Positions 1-7,826 of a stretch of DNA of 38,400 nt are shown here, one piece after another. The stretch's first letter is position 1. Every line of letters begins with the position of its first letter. Location of the stretch: NCBI GenBank assembly GCA_047616325.1, contig JBLHGN010000003.1, forward strand, positions 1 to 38,400, given 5' to 3'. The notes under the pieces are model-generated. The model did no database searches and had not been told where the DNA came from. It worked only from the letters and a program-made list of their open reading frames with translations. A program made the position numbers and the translations under genes. Source of the DNA: JBLHGN01 sp047616325 (GTDB lineage Bacteria > Pseudomonadota > Gammaproteobacteria > Pseudomonadales > Cellvibrionaceae).

Positions 1-412
1 CAGATTCTGTCTCGGCCGTGTAAAAATCACCATGATGGACATCCACCGAGCATGGCGCTTGCAAAAGGTCCACATGCCAAAAACTGCCTAGAGCCAAAGG
101 TGTTGCCGAGGGATGGTAAATAATTTCGTTCTCAGCCGCATTTATCCAATAGATATTGCCGTAGTGATCAAAGGCGGCACCTCTACGACGCTCTGTACTT
201 AGAGCTGTGGTTGGCGCTAGGTTGCTAAAGGAATCTTCGCTTAATTCCTCTGCACTTAGTTGCTCGACACTTAGTTGCTCGACAATGGGCGCCAGAGAAA
301 TAGCGTGTTTTTCTCTGTCCCACCAAATATCAATACTGTCTTGTTCAAACAGTACCGGCAGCCAATCGCGCTCGCCGTAAAGTAAATGATATTTTGTGTT
401 GTTTGCGTCCAT
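1..412 (-). CDS. CIS-cluster protein of unknown function, truncated by window edge
   Basis: The first 137 codons of a leftward gene that runs off the window. The ATG at 412 is chosen because a purine-rich AGAAGAAG lies just upstream and the frame stays open to position 1. Residues 44-53 contain the pentapeptide VEQLS twice, from a 15-bp direct repeat at 254-283. Residues about 80-95 (FDHYGNIYWINAAENEI) resemble one blade of an NHL-type beta-propeller. It is the next gene after baseplate J, 134 bp downstream on the same strand, so it probably belongs to the injection-system operon; a tail-tip or fibre-associated role is a guess from position. The family was not recognised with confidence. Confidence 0.6.
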   Translation of the reverse strand, partial: MDANNTKYHLLYGERDWLPVLFEQDSIDIWWDREKHAISLAPIVEQLSVEQLSAEELSEDSFSNLAPTTALSTERRRGAAFDHYGNIYWINAAENEIIYHPSATPLALGSFWHVDLLQAPCSVDVHHGDFYTAETES

Positions 413-434
413 CTTCTTCTAATGCCTTTTGTTT

Positions 435-474
435 GCTTTCTTACGTTTACTTTCATACGCTTTCTTACGTTTAC
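435..474. repeat. Short direct repeat between CIS genes
   Basis: A 16-bp unit (GCTTTCTTACGTTTAC) occurs at 435-450 and again at 459-474, in the 134-bp gap between the baseplate J gene and the next gene. It could affect spacing or translation of the downstream gene; no function is visible. Confidence 0.75.
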
Positions 475-546
475 GTTCCTAGCGCTGAACCAAAAAAATC
501 TTTCAATAAAACATCAACCAAAGTCTTCGTTGCCATAAAAATTCAT

Positions 547-2757
547 TTAACACAGCACTGGCACGACGGGAACCGGCACAATATTGCTGCCATCGGTGGT
601 CAAGGCCGGCGCCTCGCTGTCGCCGCGAATATCCGCTATTGCCAGTGGGTCGCCCTCCACCACTGAAATCTTCATGATTCGTGGTAAATTCAGCCCCTCC
701 ATATTTATTTCGGGTACTTCGGGCCCCACAGATTCGGCCAACTTTAATCCATTCACTTTCGATACGCCGTCTACCCGCGTTACCGAGGCGGATACTTCCA
801 AGGCGTCTACTGTTTTTTCCAGCGGCCAGCCGCTGTCGGAAAAACCTCCGAATAGGGGCGATAGAAATCTTTTAATTTCGTTTTTTACAACCTCCCGTAC
901 CGGGGCCGGATCGAAACCGGGTACGGTATTTAAGCCAACACTCACCCACACTTCTTTGTACACTGGGCCGCGAACATGTAACTCAGTGGTTAACACGCGT
1001 CGCGGTGATAAATAGCGGCATACATTTTCTAGCATGAGCTGGTCTGGCTCGGGTGAATCGGGGTGAATGGCGTCCATCACTGGAGCCACCATCACGGTAA
1101 CCACACCCGGAGAGGTTTGTTTGGGAAGTTTGGGATGAAACAGTGGCAGAATATCCACACGACCGATGTCCACGCCCGGTGTACGAAAAACAATGTCTAG
1201 GTAATCGTCTTGGGAAATTAAGCGCTCGCGATGGCGCAATACCTGGGGAATATTTCGCTCGGCGTCGGCAACTTTTTCGGCCGCGGTACCGCCCCAAGTG
1301 GGAACAGGATTATTCACTTTTACACCCGATGGCAATGCCGGTGCTTTTTGAAGCGTGCCAATGCCCACCATGCCCTGCAAACCACCGCCATGGGAATACG
1401 CCACCTGAATTAATGCACCCAGAGGTGGTCGTGTTCCGTGAACGCCATTGCCAAAAAATAACTCGCCAGATTCTTTATCCAGGCGATACACTTTACTGGG
1501 GCCAGCGGCACTTAGGTCTTTACAATTTAATTCCGAAGCAGCCGTGGCAAGGTCGTCTATTTCCTGCCAGCGCTCGCCGTTGACGAATAGTTTTAAAGAA
1601 TCTTCAATAACGGGCACGTTCAACACTCGCGCGTGCTGATCGGGTTTTCCGTTACCGTCAGTTAATTTTTCCACGCCCACATCGATGCGCTGATTAACCA
1701 TGGCGGAATTCAGGCCCAACCAGGCAAATTTAACCGATAATTGCCGCGAAGCCAGTTGTTTACTGCTGCTCGCGCTGGTCACTATTTGTGGCGAGCGAAT
1801 TCTTAACCAGGTAACAAGGCGGGCTTTATCGTCGGTATTGTCTAAAGATGGGGGCCGATTATCGACACCAGAGGTGAGTGCCTCTTCTTGCCAAACAGTT
1901 AATTTTTCTGCAGCCGGAAGTTGTATTTTTACCACGCCCGCCTGTTTGAGAAGATCGTGTTGCGCCGTATATTCAAGTGCTTGGTAGCGAATTCTTGCAT
2001 CGCTGGCGTTGGGTATTTCAAAAACCAGGTCGTTTTTGTTTTCCAATAGGGCGGGTATGGGTTCGAGGGTGCAACCCTCCTCGCCCACTACCGGCATAAG
2101 GCCCAAAGACAAGGTAGTATTGGCAATTTTTTCCCGCGCGCTGGCAGGGCTTTCACTGGGGCGCGCTAAAATGGCTATCCACACCATGCCGTCTACCGTT
2201 TCACGCGCAATATCGATAGTGCGTAGCTTTACTCCGGTGGTGGCAGGCTCAAATATACTAGTTTCGTAAAATGCCAAGGTATTCTCGGGTAAATCGAAAG
2301 CTGCATATAGATTGTTATACAGCGTGCTTAAATCGGAATTCTCTTCGGCATTGTTTGGCTTTTTATAATAAATGCGTGCTTCTACTGGCAGCACAGCCAA
2401 ACCATTATTGCTTTTGAAGGCCACATTGCCAGCCGACAAGGTCTGATTTGAGTTTAATGTATATACCTCAAACGCACCGCGAGGGTTGGTAAATTGCACC
2501 ATGCCAGTGGCAGACGCCGCAGCGCGCATGGGAATTTTTAACAAGCGCAAAAACTTTTGTCGATTGCGTTCTGGAATTAAGTTTGTGCGATAGAGCAGAC
2601 TCTCTGTCATAAAGGAAAATAATTGCAACAAGGTAACGCCAGGGTCGGGTTCGCTGCGATTGGTCCACTCCGGTGTATGCGCCGGAATTCGCGCGATCGC
2701 CTCGTTATAGAGATCGCGGTAAGTTCTGGTTTCAAATTTGGGTTCGGGTAGTGGCAT
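547..2757 (-). CDS. Baseplate J-like protein of contractile injection system (Afp11-like)
   Basis: A 736-aa baseplate wedge protein of the phage baseplate J/gp6 type, corresponding to Afp11/Pvc11. It is expected to form the plate that surrounds the spike and triggers sheath contraction. The start at 2757 (MPLPEPKFE) is preferred over an upstream in-frame start because AGCAGGT sits just before it and the family begins with this short lead. Visible family traits are the N-terminal helix-rich TYRDLYNEA...DPGVTLLQLFSFM region (about residues 10-55) and the central FFGNGVHGTRPP loop, after which the protein runs through beta-rich domains. It lies 23 bp downstream of gp25, the usual partner order in these clusters. 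The family call is strong; the exact Afp number is inferred from order. Confidence 0.9.
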   Translation of the reverse strand: MPLPEPKFETRTYRDLYNEAIARIPAHTPEWTNRSEPDPGVTLLQLFSFMTESLLYRTNLIPERNRQKFLRLLKIPMRAAASATGMVQFTNPRGAFEVYTLNSNQTLSAGNVAFKSNNGLAVLPVEARIYYKKPNNAEENSDLSTLYNNLYAAFDLPENTLAFYETSIFEPATTGVKLRTIDIARETVDGMVWIAILARPSESPASAREKIANTTLSLGLMPVVGEEGCTLEPIPALLENKNDLVFEIPNASDARIRYQALEYTAQHDLLKQAGVVKIQLPAAEKLTVWQEEALTSGVDNRPPSLDNTDDKARLVTWLRIRSPQIVTSASSSKQLASRQLSVKFAWLGLNSAMVNQRIDVGVEKLTDGNGKPDQHARVLNVPVIEDSLKLFVNGERWQEIDDLATAASELNCKDLSAAGPSKVYRLDKESGELFFGNGVHGTRPPLGALIQVAYSHGGGLQGMVGIGTLQKAPALPSGVKVNNPVPTWGGTAAEKVADAERNIPQVLRHRERLISQDDYLDIVFRTPGVDIGRVDILPLFHPKLPKQTSPGVVTVMVAPVMDAIHPDSPEPDQLMLENVCRYLSPRRVLTTELHVRGPVYKEVWVSVGLNTVPGFDPAPVREVVKNEIKRFLSPLFGGFSDSGWPLEKTVDALEVSASVTRVDGVSKVNGLKLAESVGPEVPEINMEGLNLPRIMKISVVEGDPLAIADIRGDSEAPALTTDGSNIVPVPVVPVLC

Positions 2758-2780
2758 GTCATTTACCTGCTTATCGTCAG

Positions 2781-3179
2781 TTATGCGTTCAATTGAACAC
2801 GAAGCTGAATGTTTTCTGCGGCCTGATTGGCAACCAAGGTGTATCTCAAGGTAATCCACGCGGTGTTGTCATTTTTTGGGTCGGCCATTACCGACACAGA
2901 CGACACTTTTATACGCCGCTCCCAACGCGCCAATGCGCGGGTAACCAGCTCTTCAATGAGGCTGTGGGTTTGTACTGTATTCGGTTGAAACACCATTTTT
3001 TTTAAGCCGGAGCCGAAGTTGGGCAACATTAATCGCTCCAAGGGTTCGGTTTGTAAAATAATCTGAATGGACTGGCGAATATTTTCAGTACCGGATGACC
3101 AAGCCCAACGCCCGTTGGCATTGATGCGTGGTGGAAAATTAATGCCTCGACCAAATATTTTTCCTTCGTCTAACATCAT
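2781..3179 (-). CDS. GPW/gp25-family baseplate protein (Afp9-like)
   Basis: A 132-aa protein of the gp25/GPW family, the small baseplate component that links sheath and wedge in T4-like tails, T6SS (TssE) and Afp (Afp9). Residues about 27-60 (IRQSIQIILQTEPLERLM, then LPNFGSGL) are the family signature. The start at 3179 (tandem ATG ATG) follows AAAGGGA at good spacing, so about 46 upstream in-frame residues were excluded. Its start overlaps the stop of the preceding 714-aa gene in an ATGATG arrangement, so translation is probably coupled. Confidence 0.92.
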   Translation of the reverse strand: MMLDEGKIFGRGINFPPRINANGRWAWSSGTENIRQSIQIILQTEPLERLMLPNFGSGLKKMVFQPNTVQTHSLIEELVTRALARWERRIKVSSVSVMADPKNDNTAWITLRYTLVANQAAENIQLRVQLNA

Positions 3180-5320
3180 TTTTTTCCCTTTAATCCGGGT
3201 ATGGGTAAACAAACAAATAGTAGTGGCAACCAACGGAAAAATATGTCGAACAGGGTGACCATAATAATTAATAAAATCATTGCACATAATGTAACAATGG
3301 GAATCGAAAACGAACAAAACATACCCCAGGAAGTACCGCCTTTTGTGCAGGGGCCGGTTTTTCCAGGGTCCGGTAAGTCTTTATGAAAGGGCCACGGCAA
3401 CACCGACAGCACCAAATCGCCCAGTGTGGTTTTGCGCGTACCACGAATTTTTCCGCAGAGCATGTCGGAAATCATAAACGTTGCATTTTTGTTAAATTTT
3501 CGTAGTCCCGCTGGCGAGATATCCATTGGCATAGGAATTTTTATGGGTCGTCCCGGCGCGTCGGGGTCAAAAAACGAAGCCATTTGAAAGGCCTCCGTCG
3601 TCTCACTCACTATAGCGGGATGTATTGGCCCACAATTGGGGCTTTCGAATACGCAACGAATAACAAACCAACCAAGGGAATTGCTTTGCCTGGGTGCTTT
3701 ATTAACACTCACGTCCGGTGCCGATTTTTGTAGATCGCTGGGAATGGCCGCTCGCACTAGTGCCATTAACGCATCTAGCTGGTCATGGGAAATATCCGGC
3801 TCGGCATCGCTGGGGTTTGCAATAAACAAGTTAGGTAGCGGCGCAGCATGCAGAGGGTCGGCCAAGGGAAATAAAAACGACGGCCAGGCGTGTTCAGCCG
3901 CGATATTTTCCACCTCCCGGTCGTAGAAATAATCCACCAGGTCAAGTTCGGTTTCTACGGCGGGGTTATCCATTAAATAGTTTAATGCGCTAGTTAGTGA
4001 AGCATACAGTTGACCGTTGCTGTGATAGGCGTCGTCGAGGTAGTTGTAGTGCGCTTCGGGAAATTCGTTTTGATAGTCAGTATGATTCAGCGTAATGGCG
4101 GCAAGCGCATCGTAGAGTTCGCTTTCTTCTGCCGTAATCGTCGAGGGTTCCACAGCGCTTTGAATGTAGCTATACACATTGGGCACGTAATCTTTTAGAA
4201 GTTGTGCCAGGTCCACAAGGATGTACCACGACGTGGTTTGAATTTTTTCCCGTGCGATTTTTAAGTTATTAATTTTACTGTTGTCTGTGAGGGGCGGTGC
4301 TCCCAAATCATCGACCATGGGCGGCGGGTTAGCGGCCCAGTCGTCAGACTGCCCAATGTCGTTAAAGGCCTGGGAAATAAGTCGCTTCCAAGGGCCGGCC
4401 ACCTGCATATTAAAAAGATGGGCGATGGCATCGCGTTTTGTCTCCAGCGCATTAGCGGCTTTTATTTCTTGCTCGGTCAAGCCAGTAGCGACGCTAAGCA
4501 ACGCACCATCAACTTCCTGCTCACCGCCTTCGCTAATGTCGGTATTTAAATAGGCCTCGCGCTGCGCCACGGGAATATAGCCCGCCAGCATACGCCGACG
4601 TTTATCGCCGTCCTCTTGGTAACCCACATTAAACATGGGCAGGCGCTCTTCGTCGTCCAACAAAACGGCGTTGCCCACGCTAGAAGCGGCACCCACTTTT
4701 TGCCACTGTTTGCCTTCGTCGGTTAACAGCAAGGCGTACTCGTCGCACTGGTCAATATCGCAGAGCTCTGGGTCTACTCGTTGAGAAATATCTTTGGGCA
4801 GCAAACGGCGCATCACAAATTTCACTTTTTGCTGTTTGCCAAAATCCACTTTACGATCGGGTAGGCCTACTTGACGGCAGACAAAAGATGCCGTCACTAA
4901 ATAGAAACGCAATTGCGCGGGTTGATACAGTTTGAGTGGTTTTGTGTTAACCGGTATTTGCAGTGAGGTGTTCGCCGCTGTGCTGGGTTTAATAACAGAC
5001 GGCTTTAGTGTTTTTAACTGTTGTGTTTGAATTTTTTTAAACTGCGATAGTGGCCGCGCCACTTTTATAAGCGCAGCCGTAGAAGGTGTGTCCATGGGTT
5101 CGCGCCAGGTTTCCGGTTGCGCCTTCCACTCACCCAGCGTTTCTGGGTAGTAATTCATAACACCCAACAACTCCTCCATAAAATTATCGCTGTTAAAGCG
5201 CAAAATTGTTGGCCGATGAAAATTTTTGCGCACATCGCTAGTACTCGTATCGGAAAAATTCTTCCACAGAGGCGAGGGCGATACCCATTTTGTATCGTGT
5301 TTGGTGAGTACGGCTACCAT
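3176..5320 (-). CDS. CIS baseplate-region protein with C-terminal membrane segment, unknown function
   Basis: A 714-aa protein placed between the gp5-like spike and gp25, so probably a structural or anchoring part of the injection system. The N-terminal half carries a soluble domain (about residues 125-185, LYQPAQLRFYLVTASFVCR followed by GLPDRKVDF). The middle is rich in acidic and helical sequence. The last 46 residues contain one long or two short hydrophobic helices (IVTLCAMILLIIMVTLFDIFF, then WLPLLFVCLPI) ending in GLKGKK, typical of a membrane segment with a positive cytoplasmic end. It overlaps the spike gene by 7 bp and gp25 by 4 bp, so it is firmly in the operon. I believe comparable proteins occur in other environmental CIS clusters but cannot name a Pfam family. 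Membrane anchoring of the baseplate is an inference. Confidence 0.75.
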   Translation of the reverse strand: MVAVLTKHDTKWVSPSPLWKNFSDTSTSDVRKNFHRPTILRFNSDNFMEELLGVMNYYPETLGEWKAQPETWREPMDTPSTAALIKVARPLSQFKKIQTQQLKTLKPSVIKPSTAANTSLQIPVNTKPLKLYQPAQLRFYLVTASFVCRQVGLPDRKVDFGKQQKVKFVMRRLLPKDISQRVDPELCDIDQCDEYALLLTDEGKQWQKVGAASSVGNAVLLDDEERLPMFNVGYQEDGDKRRRMLAGYIPVAQREAYLNTDISEGGEQEVDGALLSVATGLTEQEIKAANALETKRDAIAHLFNMQVAGPWKRLISQAFNDIGQSDDWAANPPPMVDDLGAPPLTDNSKINNLKIAREKIQTTSWYILVDLAQLLKDYVPNVYSYIQSAVEPSTITAEESELYDALAAITLNHTDYQNEFPEAHYNYLDDAYHSNGQLYASLTSALNYLMDNPAVETELDLVDYFYDREVENIAAEHAWPSFLFPLADPLHAAPLPNLFIANPSDAEPDISHDQLDALMALVRAAIPSDLQKSAPDVSVNKAPRQSNSLGWFVIRCVFESPNCGPIHPAIVSETTEAFQMASFFDPDAPGRPIKIPMPMDISPAGLRKFNKNATFMISDMLCGKIRGTRKTTLGDLVLSVLPWPFHKDLPDPGKTGPCTKGGTSWGMFCSFSIPIVTLCAMILLIIMVTLFDIFFRWLPLLFVCLPIPGLKGKK

Positions 5321-6027
5321 ATGTTTCCTGCTCCCGGTGTGTAGGATGCGCTCACGACACTGTTAGTTAGCACTGTGTCTGCCTGAACAACACCGCTAAA
5401 ACTTGTAAAAGGACAGTCCACCGTCATATACGATGCTTTTATTTCAGCGATGGTGCAATTAAGCGTGACAGTTAAGGCCGCCTCCACGGTAATACTGGTG
5501 GTAGCGAATTTTATGGAGTTGCCATTACTGTCTTCAATTTCAACTGCACCAGGGCCATCTTTTAAAACTAAACGTTGCCCCCCTGGGGTTTCGAGCGTGA
5601 GACTTTCTTGACCGTCTTTATCGTTTAAACTCACTCGCACACCATTTTTGGACCGAATGGTTTTTGCGTAATTATTTCCGGCGCTGTCCATGGTTTCGGG
5701 AGGACTGTCTTGACCATTCCACAGCGAACCAATCACATAAGGGTGCCTCGTATCGCCGGCATTAAAAGCGACTAACACCTCGTCACCTTCGTGAGGAATA
5801 AACCATGTACCACGATCGGCACCCGCCATCATCGTCGCCACACGGGCCCAGGCTTGATACTCTTCGCCATAACCATCGGCAGACCAAGGCAGCTTCACCC
5901 GCACCCGTCCCTGGCCTTCGGGGTCGGCAATATCGACAACCTCAGCGGTGTAAACCCCGTAAAAATGCCCGCCATAACCGCTGGGTAGACGACTGTCGAA
6001 CATTTTTTGTAGCATGGTTTCTTGCAT
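5314..6027 (-). CDS. gp5/VgrG-like spike, baseplate assembly protein V type
   Basis: A 237-aa central spike protein. Residues about 22-105 form the OB-fold of phage baseplate assembly protein V/VgrG (VVDIADPEGQGRVRVKLPW, then RGTWFIPHEGDEVLVAF and HPYVIGSLWNG). The rest is a run of short beta strands (GVRVSLNDKDG, LTLETPGGQRLVLKDG) of the kind that builds the trimeric beta-helix needle. In Afp/PVC the gp27 and gp5 parts are fused in Afp8; here they are two genes, with the hub immediately upstream at 6164-7252. The start at 6027 follows GGGTAAGAG. The stop overlaps the start of the 714-aa gene. No PAAR tip protein is seen in this window. Confidence 0.9.
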   Translation of the reverse strand: MQETMLQKMFDSRLPSGYGGHFYGVYTAEVVDIADPEGQGRVRVKLPWSADGYGEEYQAWARVATMMAGADRGTWFIPHEGDEVLVAFNAGDTRHPYVIGSLWNGQDSPPETMDSAGNNYAKTIRSKNGVRVSLNDKDGQESLTLETPGGQRLVLKDGPGAVEIEDSNGNSIKFATTSITVEAALTVTLNCTIAEIKASYMTVDCPFTSFSGVVQADTVLTNSVVSASYTPGAGNIW

Positions 6028-6030
6028 TCT

Positions 6031-6095
6031 CTTACCCTAAATAGTCTTACCCTAAATAGTCTTACCTTAATGGCTTTACCTTAAATGGCTTTACC
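6031..6095. repeat. Degenerate tandem repeat between hub and spike genes
   Basis: Two exact copies of a 15-bp unit (CTTACCCTAAATAGT, 6031-6045 and 6046-6060) are followed by two decayed copies reading CTTACCTTAA(A)TGG. The array sits directly in the leader of the spike gene and includes part of its ribosome-binding region on the minus strand. Confidence 0.7.
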
Positions 6096-6136
6096 AATAA
6101 AACGACCACGTCGCTGCTGCTTTTGTTGTGCTTCTT

Positions 6137-6168
6137 TTGCTACGTTGCTACGTTGCTATGTTGCTATG
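6137..6168. repeat. Tandem 8-bp repeat, four units
   Basis: Four units of TTGCTA(C/T)G: two with C, then two with T. The array overlaps the stop codon of the hub gene (stop at 6164), so gain or loss of a unit would alter the gap or the last codons. Confidence 0.75.
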
Positions 6169-7252
6169 ACTGCGTATCAATTGCCGGACGTTCGACACTG
6201 AAATGTGTTTTATAGCCCGTGTCTTGCGAGAACATGTGATGCACACCATTCACAAAATACACACCGTTAAACATTTGCCCCAAACCTTTTAGGGTAACGT
6301 GGGCCCCTGCTTTTAAGCGCGCATCGCCCTCGGCCAAACCACTGCCGGTTACAAATTGACGCGCGATGGTGCGATAGTGCGCGTCGGCCAAAACTTTTGC
6401 TTCTTCGCCTGTTGTCGGGGCAAGGTGCGCAATATTTTCGTGGCGACCACCAAATACTTCGGCGAGAATTTGCCCGCCTGCGGTGCCGCCGTCTAATTCA
6501 GATTCAATAACAGATTTGTCGCTGGAGGCTACTAGCTGTTCTTTCGCCGCAACATCCCAACCACTCACAGATAAACTACTGCGCTGATGCGCTAAATCCG
6601 CCAACACCGAAAATTCATGTAAACGCTGCTTGTAGGTGAGTTCCAACGTGGACACCTTTCGACGCGCACGGGATTGCACAAATAGTTTGCTGCCTTCCAT
6701 CCATACTTCTGCGTCTATAAGTCCTGCTTTTTCGCGAATAAACGCCAAGTCACTTTGATTTAGTTGGGAGAGAATTTTATAATATGGACTATCAATATCT
6801 ACTTGCAACTCCACACCATGATCCGTTGTAATCGTTTCCAATACGTCCGTCAAGCTCACATCTTCAAAGGTACGGGTTCTGCGCACCATGCGTAAGTTTT
6901 GTAATTTATCTTCGGCCAATATCATTAATTCAGGCGGACGCTGCTCGATAAAGCGCCCTTCCATGGCCGTAATGCGACCGGTAAAAATCGGCGCTGCGGC
7001 ATCGCCATCCCCTATTTCGATTTGAATGGTTTTTCCAAAATCAAATACTTGCCTGTCGAAATACATGAAGTTTAATTCGTTGTTCGCGCTGCCCCAGTTG
7101 CCAAAACACACTTCACAACAATACAAACCACACTCATCTTCTTTTACCGATAGCGTCAACAAACCTGCGTCTAGACGCGCATCCGAACGACCATCGATTT
7201 TTATACGTGGGCGCGAGGAATATAGCGGTAGTGTTGTTGCTAAGCCTGTCAT
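6164..7252 (-). CDS. gp27-like spike hub, phage late control D family
   Basis: A 362-aa hub protein of the phage late control D/gp27 group, the N-terminal half of VgrG and Afp8. It should form the trimeric platform joining the inner tube to the needle. Family-like stretches include FDFGKTIQIEIGDGDA with IFTGRITAMEGRF (residues about 70-100), a QSDLAFIREKAGLIDAEVW segment (about 165-185), and the closing VYFVNGVHHMFSQDTGYKTHFSVER. The start at 7252 follows AAAGGT. It lies directly upstream of the gp5-like gene, as expected for a split spike. Residues 40-50 hold an unusual cysteine cluster (CGLYCCEVC). Confidence 0.88.
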   Translation of the reverse strand: MTGLATTLPLYSSRPRIKIDGRSDARLDAGLLTLSVKEDECGLYCCEVCFGNWGSANNELNFMYFDRQVFDFGKTIQIEIGDGDAAAPIFTGRITAMEGRFIEQRPPELMILAEDKLQNLRMVRRTRTFEDVSLTDVLETITTDHGVELQVDIDSPYYKILSQLNQSDLAFIREKAGLIDAEVWMEGSKLFVQSRARRKVSTLELTYKQRLHEFSVLADLAHQRSSLSVSGWDVAAKEQLVASSDKSVIESELDGGTAGGQILAEVFGGRHENIAHLAPTTGEEAKVLADAHYRTIARQFVTGSGLAEGDARLKAGAHVTLKGLGQMFNGVYFVNGVHHMFSQDTGYKTHFSVERPAIDTQS

Positions 7253-7320
7253 TTACTATTTACCTTTTTTCTCTGTTAACTAATTAATTACGACCCAAAA
7301 ACACCCGATTGAAGCCCGAC

Positions 7321-7430
7321 ACATGTATTGCGCACGCCCACTGGGGACACGCCGTGAATACATCCGTGTAGACTCGATCACCAGCATCCATGCTGGTGAC
7401 GGTCCCCAGCGGGCGCACCCAATCCATGTC
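7321..7430 (+). repeat. 110-nt palindromic intergenic repeat, copy A
   Basis: A nested inverted-repeat element in the gap between the hub gene and the 58-aa gene. The inner stem-loop is at 7377-7400 (CACCAGCATCCATGCTGGTG). The outer arms (CGCCCACTGGGGA near 7335 and TCCCCAGCGGGCG near 7403) can pair. The central strip ACGCCGTGAATACATCCGTGTA is shared with copy B. It has the look of a REP/ERIC-like dispersed repeat of gammaproteobacteria. Confidence 0.8.
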
Positions 7431-7464
7431 TCTCAGTGCTAGACGAGTAACACATATTTTTTCA

Positions 7465-7641
7465 CTAATGTGCTCTTACACGCGCGCACCGGTTTTGCAT
7501 TTGCTTAATTATCGAGGCCACATCTAAAGGCTTAATTAACGACTGCGCCTGGCTTACCTCGCCGCTCGCAGCGCTCGACTGACTTTGTTTGTCTTCTTGT
7601 GAATCCAATATCACTTCGAATTGGTCGATAATTACGCTCAT
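7465..7641 (-). CDS. Small 58-aa CIS-cluster protein
   Basis: A short acidic-then-basic protein starting MSVIIDQFEVILDSQ and ending ARVRAH. The ATG at 7641 follows AAAAAAGGC; a longer in-frame start at 7659 would place that ribosome site inside the gene. Small proteins at this position, between tube adaptor and spike hub, are common in injection-system clusters, but the role is not known to me. The gene is isolated by palindromic repeats on both sides (7321-7430 and 7674-7783), unlike its tightly packed neighbours. Confidence in coding is from its start, codon use and position rather than from a recognised domain. Confidence 0.7.
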   Translation of the reverse strand: MSVIIDQFEVILDSQEDKQSQSSAASGEVSQAQSLIKPLDVASIIKQMQNRCARVRAH

Positions 7642-7673
7642 ATATTTGCCTTTTTTCAACAGAAACGGGCGGA

Positions 7674-7783
7674 GACATGTATTGCGTGCCTCTATCAGAG
7701 ACCGTCACCAGCATGGATGCTGGTGACGAGCCTACACGGATGTATTTACGGCGTGTCTTTGGTAGAGGTGCGTGATACATGTC
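7674..7783 (-). repeat. 110-nt palindromic intergenic repeat, copy B (inverted relative to A)
   Basis: The reverse complement matches copy A across its centre. The inner stem at 7704-7727 has 11 perfectly paired bases on each side. The outer arms differ in sequence from copy A but still pair with each other (GCCTCTATCAGAGA with TCTTTGGTAGAGGTGC), so the fold is kept by compensatory change. Together the two copies bracket the 58-aa gene in opposite orientation. Confidence 0.8.
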
Positions 7784-7826
7784 GTGGATTCAAAGAAATG
7801 CCAAAATGTTAAAACACATAAATTAT

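Noticed and set aside
584..2269. Several plus-strand ORFs of 60-146 aa opposite the baseplate gene
   Set aside because: They overlap a well-supported gene and have no family pattern.
6031..6168. Possible CRISPR array
   Set aside because: Units are 8-15 bp and directly adjacent, without spacers, so they are simple tandem repeats.
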